Under the pieces are notes generated by a model that worked only from the letters and a program-made list of their open reading frames with translations, made no database searches and was not told the DNA's origin. DNA of 64,000 nt from Enterocloster bolteae (lineage in GTDB: Bacteria > Bacillota > Clostridia > Lachnospirales > Lachnospiraceae). Positions within the stretch are counted from its first letter, which is position 1. The number at the start of each line of letters is the position of its first letter. The translations under genes were made by a program, and so were the position numbers. This document shows positions 1 to 8,081 of the stretch, one piece after another. Where the stretch lies: NCBI RefSeq assembly GCF_002234575.2, contig NZ_CP022464.2, positions 3,844,001 through 3,908,000 on the forward strand, in the 5' to 3' direction.

Positions 1-295
1 CTGCCGCCGAATTATAACTTCCGCTGAGGTGGCTGGACAGAGTGATGACAAATACTGCTTCCGCTTCCGCCTCCTCAAATGCAGCCTTAAAGGTCTCCGG
101 TGACGGACACGCTGTCTTTGGGCATTCCGGACACGCCTTTACCATCTCTATAAACCGTTTCTGGTCAAATGTCTCATCATCCACCACCTGGGCACTGCCT
201 ACCTGCAGTGTCAGCGGAATCATCTGAAATCTGGGATCCTTCTTCATATCCTCTGTTAAATCAAGACAACTATCCCCGATAATCTTATAGGTCAT
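1..295 (-). CDS. DegV family protein, N-terminal part, cut by the window edge
   Basis: The first 98 residues are present and the gene runs off the left edge. The N-terminus (MTYKIIGDSCLDLTEDM) is the DegV lipid-binding start, with the Asp-Ser-x-x-Asp strand. It is followed by the 'PLTLQVG' strand, a 'CPSPETF' segment and the 'VFVITLSSHLSGSYNSA' loop, whose Ser residues contact the fatty acid head group in this family. DegV proteins bind long-chain fatty acids, and FakB relatives present them to the kinase FakA. The ATG at 293-295 has a GGAGGA ribosome site about 7 bases upstream. A consensus promoter at 356-384 suggests its own transcript. Full-length members are about 280 residues. Family call is confident; substrate unknown. 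Confidence 0.88.
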   Translation of the reverse strand, partial: MTYKIIGDSCLDLTEDMKKDPRFQMIPLTLQVGSAQVVDDETFDQKRFIEMVKACPECPKTACPSPETFKAAFEEAEAEAVFVITLSSHLSGSYNSAA

Positions 296-355
296 AATTA
301 TGTCCTCCGGTTTTTCTTATCCATGTCTTTTCACATGTAGTATTCATTACTACTT

Positions 356-384
356 ATTATAACAGTATGGATGGTAAAATGCAA
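356..384 (-). promoter_or_regulatory. Sigma70-type promoter for the DegV gene
   Basis: On the minus strand, TTGCAT is followed by a 17-base spacer and a perfect TATAAT. The -10 ends about 60 bases before the DegV start codon. Confidence 0.7.
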
Positions 385-497
385 TGCTTATATGTTTCCA
401 GTTTTATGGAGATTTTTTGGACTGATTTTTTGGAAGAAGGACCGGATGGGGTGATAGCCCCGTTGGTGGAAACGGGCGGCTGGGGATGATTGGACGG

Positions 498-536
498 CTG
501 CGGGGTAAGAAGGCTTTCGACCTTCTTACCCCGCAG
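498..536. repeat. Perfect 16-bp inverted repeat in the spacer
   Basis: The arms at 498-513 and 521-536 are perfectly complementary (CTGCGGGGTAAGAAGG and its complement) around a 7-base loop. There is no T-run on either side, so it is not a classical intrinsic terminator. A weaker G/C-rich stem (CCCGTT/AACGGG) lies just before it at about 446-477. The 383-base spacer 296-678 otherwise holds only the DegV promoter. Possible roles are mRNA 3'-end protection, a U-less terminator for the gene at 679-2091, or a dispersed intergenic element. Confidence 0.75.
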
Positions 537-678
537 ATACCCATGCCTCTCCTGCCCCGCCTGCTCCCATTCATAAGGATTAAATGGGGAGGTAAAAAAT
601 ACGGCTGATGCTGGTGTGATTATTAATGTTATTGTCTGTGTGAAATTTCATTCCGGTTTTTTATATCATTCCGGCTTC

Positions 679-2091
679 TCAGCGGGCCTGCTCTATGGCT
701 GATAAAATCTGGTCAATGGTGGCTTGACGGTCGCCGGTGTATTCGATGGAGATTTCCATAAGTTTGCCGTCTATCTGGCGGAAGTAGGTGTCCTCATGCT
801 CCGTGGTGCCGTCGCTGTTCTGGCCGGAGGTCTTTATATACTTGTATTCGTAGCCGCCCATGTTTACGGTACCTGTGCTGTCAACTGTGTAATCATAATA
901 GCCCGCATAATCAATGAGCCATTCCAGGTAGCGGTCCAGCTGCTGGGTGGAATCGGTGTAGTCTATGGTAAGCAGGTAGCCGGTTCCTCCGTCGTACCAG
1001 TAGTACATATTCTCACCAGCCTCCAAGGGATAGCTGTAATAGCTTCCATCGCCCAGCATCAGTTCTGCTGCCTCAGGGAACTTCATAAACAGATTGGCCC
1101 AGCGGTTGCTGTAGGTCTTTCCCGATATGGTACCTGTTTCATAGGCCTGGGCCGGCCGCTGGCTTCCTTCTACCATGTAGCCCTGGGCGTCAAAGGTATA
1201 TTGGCTGCCGTCTATGGTCTTGGTCAGGTTTGTTACCATGTGGCCGAATTCATCCACATATTTCCACCTTCCGTTTTCTTCAATCCACGCTTTGTACATG
1301 ATTTGGCCGTTGCCGTCCAGACGGTATGTAAGGCCGTTCTCGTCCAAGGCCCATTCATTGGTGCCGAAGGTACCGTCCCCGTGGAGATATTGCCATCCGC
1401 CTGCCTCCGTATAGCTCCAGCCGCCTCCTGCGTATGGCTGCATCTGGCTTAAAAGCAGGGCTGCGTTTCCTGCCTGGTCACCGGAATAGATCTGGACCAG
1501 CATGTAGCAGTTTCCGCCAATCTCCCTCATGTAGACATCCAGGAACATACGGTTGGACAGTTCTTCCATGTAGGCGTCATATTCCTGCTTTTCCTCCGGG
1601 GTCATGTCATAACTTCCCATCCAGGCAGACATATACTGCGCCATCAGGGCTCCGTAATTAATCTTAACAGAGTAATAGCCAGCTCCTGCTATGCCGGCCG
1701 TTCCCATGGCTACATAGGAACCATAGGATGCATCCTGGCCCAGCATCTGAAGCATCTCCTGCATGACTCCCTCCAGGCTCTCGCCTTCCAGGTCTGCCAC
1801 TATGCCGGCCATGGCAAGATAGCTTTCATTCTCCTCATCAATGGCAGCGGCAATGAAATCAATCTTCACCCCGTCCTCTTCCATATAGGACAGATAATCT
1901 AATCCCAGGTTACCTCCATACCTTCCCACCTCAAAACCTGCCGGAAATGTGGCCTCAAATCCAGCCATGCTGCTTCTCACCGTACTGCCCGCGATGGTGC
2001 TGAGCCCCGTGGGAAGCGCCCAGGCAGTCATCGCGCCTGCCGCAGTCAGTACTGCGCTAAGCAGCACTGCCGTAAAACGTTTACCTCTCAT
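679..2091 (-). CDS. Secreted protein with cell-wall-binding-type repeats
   Basis: 470 residues. The ATG at 2089-2091 was chosen because the protein then opens with a clean signal peptide (MRGKRF, hydrophobic core, AWA cleavage region) behind a GGAG site. An in-frame ATG 21 codons upstream adds a non-hydrophobic leader. After the signal comes an N-terminal domain of about 200 residues. A central stretch is rich in Trp-Gly-Tyr-Asp repeats ('WQYLHGDGTFG', 'GRWKYVDEFGH'), resembling choline- or wall-binding repeats. A second globular domain follows. It probably sits at or outside the cell surface. It shares this architecture with the protein at 9449-10237. Function unknown. Confidence 0.75.
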   Translation of the reverse strand: MRGKRFTAVLLSAVLTAAGAMTAWALPTGLSTIAGSTVRSSMAGFEATFPAGFEVGRYGGNLGLDYLSYMEEDGVKIDFIAAAIDEENESYLAMAGIVADLEGESLEGVMQEMLQMLGQDASYGSYVAMGTAGIAGAGYYSVKINYGALMAQYMSAWMGSYDMTPEEKQEYDAYMEELSNRMFLDVYMREIGGNCYMLVQIYSGDQAGNAALLLSQMQPYAGGGWSYTEAGGWQYLHGDGTFGTNEWALDENGLTYRLDGNGQIMYKAWIEENGRWKYVDEFGHMVTNLTKTIDGSQYTFDAQGYMVEGSQRPAQAYETGTISGKTYSNRWANLFMKFPEAAELMLGDGSYYSYPLEAGENMYYWYDGGTGYLLTIDYTDSTQQLDRYLEWLIDYAGYYDYTVDSTGTVNMGGYEYKYIKTSGQNSDGTTEHEDTYFRQIDGKLMEISIEYTGDRQATIDQILSAIEQAR

Positions 2092-2162
2092 ACAACCCCT
2101 CTCCTTCCTACTATAAGATATTTCCAGTATAACCGATTTAGAATGCCCGTGCAACGCAAATA

Positions 2163-2200
2163 GGAACTGGTTTCAAAAGTTCCCTCTTGCAACCAGTTCC
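2163..2200. terminator. Inverted repeat downstream of htpG, possible terminator
   Basis: Perfect 10-bp arms (GGAACTGGTT at 2163-2172, AACCAGTTCC at 2191-2200) lie between the htpG stop and the next minus-strand gene. There is no good U-run, so termination is only a possibility. Confidence 0.4.
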
Positions 2201-2247
2201 CATACTTTTGTAATGGTTCTTGTTATAATACCGTGTGTTATGCAGGA

Positions 2248-4272
2248 TTACTCTGTTTTTTCAGAATCTGTTTTTTCGCCGGCCATAATCATCATGATTT
2301 CATTGCTGCGGCTTACAAATGCTGTCATGCGCTCCGGAGCCAGAGGGCCGTGGCTTAAGCTTGCCAGGTCATACAGCTGCTCGCAGATCTTGGATGTATT
2401 GGCATCTTCCTTATGACCCAGTACATACTGCACAAGAGGATGGTTGGCATTGAGCACCAGAGTCTCTCCCGTACCCCCGAACATGCCCATATCCATACCG
2501 CCCATGCTGTACATCTTCATCATATCCTGCATACGTCTTGTGTCCTCGGATATGGTAATCATGGAAGCCACTCCCGCATTCTTCATCTTCTCAACCTTGA
2601 TGTCCAGCTTGTCATTGTTCAGGGCTTTTTTGAAGTATTCCGTCAGCTCCTCGGATGTTTTCTTGAACTCCTCATCGTCTTCCTTTACTTCTTCCTTGAA
2701 CGCCGCGTTAAGGTCCGTATCAATGCGCAGGAACTTAAGGCCTTCCTTCTTCTGCTCCACATGTGAGATAAACGGGCTGTCTATGGCAGCAGGCATAATC
2801 ACCGCGTCAATGCCCTCTTCCTTAAACATGTTGATGTACTGGCTCTGTTCCTTTTCATTGGTCACATAGAAAATGGTATTCTCATGCTTTTCCTTGTTCT
2901 CATCCAGGCAGTCCTGAAGGGTCAGGTATTTGCCCTCCAGGTTCTTGTACAGGATGAAATCTCCCATCTTTTCGGCAAACTTCTCATCCTTGATATATCC
3001 GAACTTGATAAAGGGTGCAATGTCGTCCCAATATTTCTCATAATTTTCCCTGTCTGTCTTGCACATGCCCGACAGCTTGTCCGCTACCTTCTTTGTGATG
3101 TAATCGGATATCTTCTTCACAAATCCATCATTTTGCAGAGCGCTTCTGGACACGTTAAGAGGCAGATCCGGACAGTCGATGACACCCTTTAAAAGCATCA
3201 GGAACTCCGGGATCACTTCCTTTATATTATCTGCAATGAACACCTGGCTGTTGTACAGCTTGATGGTTCCCTCCAGGCTGTCATACTCCATATTGATTTT
3301 CGGGAAGTACAGGATGCCCTTTAAATTAAATGGATAATCCATGTTCAGGTGTATCCAGAACAGCGGCTCCTTGTAATCCCTGAACACCTTGCGGTAGAAG
3401 CTCTTATAATCTTCCTCGCTGCACTCATTGGGATGCTTGTTCCACAGAGGATTGGTGTCGTTTAAGGCCACAGGGCGCTTGTTGATTTTATATTTTTCCC
3501 TGGAAGGTTCGATTTCCACGGTTTCCTTGGTACCGTCTTCCTTTTCCTTCTCCTCGGTTCTGGCAGGCTCGATTACGGTCTCCACCACGGTATCCTTGTC
3601 GGTCAGCTCGTCCTTCTCAATGGTCTCATACTGTGGCTCCGCTGTCTCATTGTCCAGAAAGATATCCACAGGCATGAATGCACAGTACTTCTCAATCACT
3701 TCCCTGGCCCTGTACTCGTTGCAGAACTCGGTGCTGTCCTCGTTCAGATATAAGGTGATGGTGGTTCCCACCTCAGCCTTATCCCCTTCCTCCATCTCAA
3801 AGTCAATGCCGCCCTCTGATTCCCAGTGGACTGGTTTGGCATCCTTCTGGTAGGACAGGGAGTCAATGGATACCTTGTCGGAAACCATAAACGCAGAATA
3901 GAAGCCCAGTCCGAAATGACCGATAATCTGGTCCTCATTGGCTTTGTCCTTGTACTTCTCCATGAAATCCTGGACGCCGGAAAATGCAATCTGGTTAATA
4001 TACTTGTCAATCTCGTCCTCGGTCATGCCAAGTCCATTGTCTGTGATCTTTATGGTCTTGTCATTTGGATTCACGGACACCTGGATTTTGTACTCCAAAT
4101 CCTCCGGTCTCTCGTACTCGCCCATGAGCTCCAGTTTCTTAAGCTTGGTAATGGCATCGCTGCCATTGCTAATCAGCTCCCTGTAGAAAATGTCATGGTC
4201 AGAGTACAGCCATTTCTTGATTACTGGGAAAATGTTCTCGCTTGTAATTGATAAACTGCCTTTCTTTGCCAT
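2248..4272 (-). CDS. htpG: Molecular chaperone HtpG (Hsp90 family)
   Basis: 674 residues, cytosolic ATP-dependent chaperone. The N-terminal GHKL ATPase is intact: 'ELISNGSDA' near residue 32, 'DNGLGM' near 78 and 'GHFGLGFYSAFMV' near 118. The middle domain shows 'LPLNVSRSALQ', and the protein ends without the eukaryotic MEEVD tail. An acidic/lysine-rich insertion at about residues 208-262, between the ATPase and middle domains, makes it longer than E. coli or B. subtilis HtpG and resembles the eukaryotic charged linker. The gene is preceded by a consensus promoter and a perfect CIRCE operator, so HrcA-controlled heat induction is likely. It appears monocistronic. Confidence 0.97.
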   Translation of the reverse strand: MAKKGSLSITSENIFPVIKKWLYSDHDIFYRELISNGSDAITKLKKLELMGEYERPEDLEYKIQVSVNPNDKTIKITDNGLGMTEDEIDKYINQIAFSGVQDFMEKYKDKANEDQIIGHFGLGFYSAFMVSDKVSIDSLSYQKDAKPVHWESEGGIDFEMEEGDKAEVGTTITLYLNEDSTEFCNEYRAREVIEKYCAFMPVDIFLDNETAEPQYETIEKDELTDKDTVVETVIEPARTEEKEKEDGTKETVEIEPSREKYKINKRPVALNDTNPLWNKHPNECSEEDYKSFYRKVFRDYKEPLFWIHLNMDYPFNLKGILYFPKINMEYDSLEGTIKLYNSQVFIADNIKEVIPEFLMLLKGVIDCPDLPLNVSRSALQNDGFVKKISDYITKKVADKLSGMCKTDRENYEKYWDDIAPFIKFGYIKDEKFAEKMGDFILYKNLEGKYLTLQDCLDENKEKHENTIFYVTNEKEQSQYINMFKEEGIDAVIMPAAIDSPFISHVEQKKEGLKFLRIDTDLNAAFKEEVKEDDEEFKKTSEELTEYFKKALNNDKLDIKVEKMKNAGVASMITISEDTRRMQDMMKMYSMGGMDMGMFGGTGETLVLNANHPLVQYVLGHKEDANTSKICEQLYDLASLSHGPLAPERMTAFVSRSNEIMMIMAGEKTDSEKTE

Positions 4273-4339
4273 CTTTTATCCGCCTCTTTCTTATATAATA
4301 ATAGTTCTTCATGTTTTGCAATGTTTACTCACAAAATAC

Positions 4340-4368
4340 ATTTTAGTACGAGACGAATAAAATGTCAA
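4340..4368 (-). promoter_or_regulatory. htpG promoter
   Basis: Minus-strand TTGACA (4363-4368), 17-base spacer, TAAAAT (4340-4345). It lies about 70 bases before the htpG start codon and directly downstream of the CIRCE element. Confidence 0.85.
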
Positions 4369-4375
4369 TAAAAAA

Positions 4376-4402
4376 TTAGCACTCATTTTTGTTGAGTGCT
4401 AA
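4376..4402. promoter_or_regulatory. CIRCE operator (HrcA-binding site)
   Basis: TTAGCACTC-N9-GAGTGCTAA with both arms a perfect match to the CIRCE consensus. It lies 7 bases upstream of the htpG -35 box. CIRCE is the operator of the heat-shock repressor HrcA, normally found in front of groESL and hrcA-grpE-dnaKJ. Confidence 0.95.
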
Positions 4403-4457
4403 TAATCCAGTCTTTGAATGGAAGGATTCATGGCGGTCCGAAGCTCTTTCTCAGCTA

Positions 4458-5204
4458 TCATGCTTGATAATATTTTCCGGGAATTGGTGTAAGCTGAATG
4501 GGCATCTGCTTTTTCGGCCGCGCTTCCAGCAAAAACGGCACAATCCCATCCTCCGGCAGACGGTTTCCCGGCAGGATCGCCTGCTTGTCGAATTTAAAGG
4601 TGACGCACCATGCGTCTGCGCCGTCAGCCAGAGAAGCCCCCAGCGGAAAGCAGAACTCGCTCTGATCGTCCCGCAGGATGTGGATGAACTCCTGACAGTC
4701 GGCGGGTACGGCGCTGCTTGCTTTCATCTCACTGATTTTCTCCGCCGTGTCCCTCAGCCATTCCACATCGTAAATATGGGGGCTGTCCAGGGCAAATACA
4801 AAAACCGCAGGAAGATATTCTCCTGTACCGGGGAGCCAAAGGTCGCTGTTGGCCTGTACCACCGCACCGTAGACCATGGGGGCGTTGGCATACTTCTCCC
4901 GCCACTTCTCCCTGCCAAAGAGGGGCGCCTTTCCGGCCACATCCCGAAAAAAGCTGCTTTCCGCACTGCGGGGTGTGGAGCGGTAAGGTGTCAGCTTATT
5001 CAAATCCGTAGGGACGGCGGCAGCTTTCCGCCGGTCCGCAAATGCGGCCTTGTCCGCCTCCTCCTGCGCGGCCATCTCCGTCTGCCTGCCTCGGACAGAG
5101 GACATATCATATCCCTTTTTCTCCATCTCAGCAATTTCTTCCTCAGTCATGGCAGCTTCCCAGCCGCCGGCCTCTTTTACCGGGTCAAATCCAAACAGTC
5201 CCAT
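4458..5204 (-). CDS. Hypothetical cytosolic protein paired with an Imm17-like gene
   Basis: 248 residues with no signal peptide or membrane segment. I do not recognise the family. The N-terminus is acidic and Ala/Glu-rich ('EEEIAEMEKKGYD', 'AAQEEADKAAFADRRK'), probably helical. The second half is mixed alpha/beta with several Trp and Pro. The ATG follows AAAGGAG by 7 bases. It begins 27 bases after the small membrane protein gene at 5232-5498, so the two are probably co-transcribed. No toxin-like domain or catalytic motif is evident. Confidence 0.6.
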   Translation of the reverse strand: MGLFGFDPVKEAGGWEAAMTEEEIAEMEKKGYDMSSVRGRQTEMAAQEEADKAAFADRRKAAAVPTDLNKLTPYRSTPRSAESSFFRDVAGKAPLFGREKWREKYANAPMVYGAVVQANSDLWLPGTGEYLPAVFVFALDSPHIYDVEWLRDTAEKISEMKASSAVPADCQEFIHILRDDQSEFCFPLGASLADGADAWCVTFKFDKQAILPGNRLPEDGIVPFLLEARPKKQMPIQLTPIPGKYYQA

Positions 5205-5231
5205 GATAATTCTCCTTTTCTATCATTGATT

Positions 5232-5498
5232 TTACATCAGTACCCACAGCACCGCGCTGCACAGGATAATGACAGCTCCGCCGATTCCCTGCAGGATGCG
5301 ATACCCTTTTTCTCCAAAGTTCCGATAGACAAAAGCGCGAAAGCCCAATCCATCTTCCCCCTGAGGATCGCAGACCCATTTCCAGCGGAAGATCGCCCCC
5401 AGCAGGAACAACGCCCCTGCCATAATAAGAAAGAGCTGCCAGTTTGCTTCCAGAAACGGCATAATCCAATCCATAAATCTAGTGTATAAGCCGCTCAT
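5232..5498 (-). CDS. Small membrane protein, Imm17-like
   Basis: 88 residues. The start at 5498 (MSGLYTRFMDW) follows GGAAAGGAG; a longer frame upstream lacks a ribosome site. There are two hydrophobic segments, near residues 20-37 and 66-85. They are joined by a polar loop containing 'RWKWVCDPQG' and 'NFGEKGYRIL'. From memory, this two-helix shape with an aromatic patch and a Gly-Tyr-Arg-Ile motif matches the Imm17 family of predicted polymorphic-toxin immunity proteins. No toxin gene is adjacent. Family assignment is tentative. Confidence 0.55.
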   Translation of the reverse strand: MSGLYTRFMDWIMPFLEANWQLFLIMAGALFLLGAIFRWKWVCDPQGEDGLGFRAFVYRNFGEKGYRILQGIGGAVIILCSAVLWVLM

Positions 5499-5706
5499 GT
5501 GTTTCTCCTTTCCATCCGGCTTATATAAAATCCATATGAAAATCAGCCTGATAAACGGTTCTGTAATTCTTATCTTTATTATCCTTTCAAATCCCACTGC
5601 ACCGGTACCTGACCAGTCGATGTATGCATTTAATTACTTTTGTTTTCAATTAGTAATTAAGTGAATTATACATGAAAGCCGGAAAAAAAGCAAGACCTGC
5701 GCATAG

Positions 5707-5740
5707 AAAAACAGCGCACCGCTTAAATGGTGCGCTGTTT
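5707..5740 (-). terminator. Intrinsic terminator of the TetR gene
   Basis: An 11-bp stem (AACAGCGCACC with its complement) around an 8-base loop, followed on the minus strand by a T-run. It starts 5 bases after the TetR stop codon. Confidence 0.85.
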
Positions 5741-5744
5741 GTTG

Positions 5745-6365
5745 TCATTTGTCCGCATCGGCCAGAGAGGCCAGATAACGGGATAGGGCGGTTGCCTGGG
5801 CCTTGGCCGTCTGTTCCAGCTCCTCCGGAAAGAAGAAAGGGAGCGACCGGGCCGCCGAGTTATAGATCAGTACCACTGAGAGGATCAGGTTGCCCAGCTC
5901 TTTGGGACTGCATTTTTCCTGGGAAATCTGCCAGAGAGCCAGTACCTGTTCATAAAACCGCGCCTGTCCCTGCTGGTAAACCTCAAACTCTACCGGGCTT
6001 AAATGTTTATAAACCCACATTTCTTCTTCCTGGGTCATCACAAAGAAATGGTGCTGACGGCTGTGGACCACCATATCCAAAAAATGATAGATAGTCTCCT
6101 CCAGACTCATCCCCTTATTTCCCACAGTGTTCCGTACTTCCCGGAGCAAAAGTGAAATTTCATAGTCGATGATATGGATGACCAGCTCGGCCAGGGAAGT
6201 GTAATAATTGCCGTAAAAGAATGGCTTGGAGATGCCTACAGCCTGGAGTATGTCCTGGAGAGTGGTTCCCTTCAGCCCTCGCTGGGACAGCATTTCCAGG
6301 CCCACCGTCAGCAAATCCCGCCCCACCTGTTCCCTCTCCACCTTGGTATAGCCCTTCTTTGACAT
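5745..6365 (-). CDS. TetR/AcrR family transcriptional regulator
   Basis: 206 residues from the ATG at 6363-6365 behind an AAGGCGGTG site. A longer frame upstream has no ribosome site. The N-terminal helix-turn-helix is clear ('GTTLQDILQAVGISKPFFYGNYYTS', written here in two overlapping TetR landmarks: T-x-x-I and the Phe/Tyr-x-Asn-Tyr recognition helix end). It is followed by the usual alpha-helical ligand domain. The gene stands alone with its own terminator, so the target genes cannot be read from context. The nearest genes on either side encode small membrane proteins and the Imm17-like pair. Confidence 0.85.
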   Translation of the reverse strand: MSKKGYTKVEREQVGRDLLTVGLEMLSQRGLKGTTLQDILQAVGISKPFFYGNYYTSLAELVIHIIDYEISLLLREVRNTVGNKGMSLEETIYHFLDMVVHSRQHHFFVMTQEEEMWVYKHLSPVEFEVYQQGQARFYEQVLALWQISQEKCSPKELGNLILSVVLIYNSAARSLPFFFPEELEQTAKAQATALSRYLASLADADK

Positions 6366-6555
6366 AGCTTCACCGCCTTTTTGTTGAGATACCAACAGTT
6401 TACCACAGCAGCGGGGAAATGTCATGCATCCTTGGAGAAATGCCCGGAAAAGTCTGGAAAAAAAAACGGAAAAATCCGGAAAAACCATGAGAATACAAGG
6501 CGTTTCCGGGGCGCGGCTCATTGTCTCCAATGGCGGCGTAATTCACCAAAGGATG

Positions 6556-6717
6556 TTACTTTTTATTCCTGTAATAAGACGTAAAAGTCAGTGAAAACAC
6601 CATAGGTACAACAGCATATCCTGCATTTACCTGTCCTCTGTTATAGAGAACATAGGCAACTCCGGCAAAGGTTAAGATTATAAATATTATACTTAGTGCC
6701 AAAGCTATTTTTTTCAT
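6556..6717 (-). CDS. Small membrane protein
   Basis: 53 residues starting MKKIALALS, with AAGGAG 6 bases upstream. A start 7 codons earlier would overlap this site. A hydrophobic segment near residues 5-25 and a second weaker one suggest two membrane passes, ending in a basic tail (YYRNKK). It is the last gene of a three-gene run of small membrane proteins, 10 bases after the previous stop. No family recognised. Confidence 0.6.
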   Translation of the reverse strand: MKKIALALSIIFIILTFAGVAYVLYNRGQVNAGYAVVPMVFSLTFTSYYRNKK

Positions 6718-6727
6718 TGCCCTCTCC

Positions 6728-7162
6728 TTATTGCGCACTCTCTCTTGCAGTCTCTTCCGAAAAGAAAACCGCCTTCGTTAAATTACCAAAGATTTCAGCA
6801 TCCTTTAATTGATGACCATTACCATTAAAGAAAACCTCCGTATTGTTTGCGGATATTTTTATTTCAGTACCATCGTCCAAAACATAGGTGATTATTATAA
6901 GCGGTTCATATGTATCCGATGCCGTGGAAAAAGGAACATAATTTAAAAAATTTATTAATTTAACAGCCAGCTCTTTATTTTCTTCATCAACAAACTCTTT
7001 TTTAACTCCGGATTCTGTATCTGTCATTGTCACCTCTTTGATATCTTCCATCCTGGGAGGACGCATAAGAGGCCAGCCTTTTGTAAAGACATATACCATT
7101 GAAACAACTGTTACTGATAACACTACAGTCACTAAAGTTCTTAACCATGTGACTTTTTTCAT
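6728..7162 (-). CDS. Membrane-anchored extracytoplasmic protein
   Basis: 144 residues starting MKKVTWLRTL behind AAGGAGG. One N-terminal hydrophobic segment (about residues 5-28) anchors a small, largely acidic domain, probably outside the membrane. That domain contains 'VLDDGTEIKISANNTEVFFNGNGHQL', here described as a beta-rich stretch ending in Asn/Gly turns. Middle gene of the 6556-7365 run. Not recognised as a named family. Confidence 0.6.
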   Translation of the reverse strand: MKKVTWLRTLVTVVLSVTVVSMVYVFTKGWPLMRPPRMEDIKEVTMTDTESGVKKEFVDEENKELAVKLINFLNYVPFSTASDTYEPLIIITYVLDDGTEIKISANNTEVFFNGNGHQLKDAEIFGNLTKAVFFSEETARESAQ

Positions 7163-7173
7163 CTGTAACCTCC

Positions 7174-7365
7174 TTAATTCTTTCGGTTCTTCCATAAATA
7201 TTCTATTAACCCGATAGAGAACAGGACTGCAAAAAGGAGCACGCCACCCAGCAATGAAATTCTATACGGATTACCGGATATCAACCCGTAAATAATACAA
7301 ATCAAATCAAAGCCAACCGTAATTACCAGTGCTTTTAAAAATGCAAGTTGTGCGTAACGTTTCAT
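7174..7365 (-). CDS. Small membrane protein
   Basis: 63 residues starting MKRYAQLAFLK behind GGGAGGAG. There are two hydrophobic helices (about residues 8-28 and 37-56) and a basic end (WKNRKN). It is the first gene of the three-gene cluster; its stop is 11 bases before the next start. The pattern of small two-helix proteins flanking an anchored domain is common in uncharacterised Lachnospiraceae cassettes. Function unknown. Confidence 0.6.
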   Translation of the reverse strand: MKRYAQLAFLKALVITVGFDLICIIYGLISGNPYRISLLGGVLLFAVLFSIGLIEYLWKNRKN

Positions 7366-7534
7366 AGAATTCTCCTCCCATGGTATGTGCAGTTTAATCT
7401 TCCATCCATTCGTATTACCAAACATCTATCGCTCAATTATATATTGCAATTTTATCATAAAGAGGCGGACTTATATATGTATCTTTCCTTAATTTTTACG
7501 GAATTAAAAAGTATCTTATATCATAACAAAAATT

Positions 7535-8020
7535 TTATTTTCCCTCCCTTCCTTTCTCCCAAAGATACACCATCACATGTTCGCCTTTCGTGTCATATTC
7601 GCCGTTAAAGCAGAAACCAATCTGTTCATAAAGGCGGATTGCCCTTGTATTATTTTCATACACACTGAGATATACCGTGCTGTCTGAATATTCGGCATGG
7701 AGTCTGTCAAGCAAGGCAAGCACGGCCTGCCTCCCATATCCTTTTCCCTGATATCTCTTGTCAATCAGCAGCCGATCCAGCCATAACCGTCCCGGAAAAG
7801 GGGAAGGAAAATAGCCGTACATCGTAAAGCCAACCAGTATATCTCCATCATAGATACAAACAGGCCGCCATAGATTTAAGTTGTCCGCTTCTTGTAAGCA
7901 TTCGCCTACACTTTCGATAAATCCGGACTGTTCAGAAAAGACCGACAGATTTTCGGCTTCCATTCGGTTCTCACTATTTACCGGTTCAAAATGTAATTGA
8001 TTATTATTTTTCAGATTCAT
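7535..8020 (-). CDS. GNAT N-acetyltransferase, BltD-like (spermine/spermidine type)
   Basis: 161 residues. The acetyl-CoA-binding motif A is evident ('WLDRLLIDKRYQGKGYGRQA'), followed by 'VYLSVYENNTRAIRLYEQIGF' features of GNAT motif B. The order of N-terminal elements, the 'VGFTMYG' strand and the C-terminal 'FNGEYDTKGEHVMVY' match what I recall of B. subtilis BltD, a polyamine acetyltransferase. Acetyl transfer to spermidine or spermine in the cytosol is therefore plausible. BltD is normally paired with an efflux pump (Blt), which is absent here. The ribosome site is AAAGGTGA, 7 bases upstream. Confidence 0.8.
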   Translation of the reverse strand: MNLKNNNQLHFEPVNSENRMEAENLSVFSEQSGFIESVGECLQEADNLNLWRPVCIYDGDILVGFTMYGYFPSPFPGRLWLDRLLIDKRYQGKGYGRQAVLALLDRLHAEYSDSTVYLSVYENNTRAIRLYEQIGFCFNGEYDTKGEHVMVYLWEKGREGK

Positions 8021-8081
8021 ATTAATTCACCTTTCGTTTTAATGTAATATAAAGCAGCTGATTTGTTATAAGCTGTTAATG

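Noticed and set aside
724..1452. 242-codon plus-strand open frame opposite the secreted repeat protein
   Set aside because: Antisense to a gene with signal peptide and ribosome site; no ribosome site or family signal of its own.
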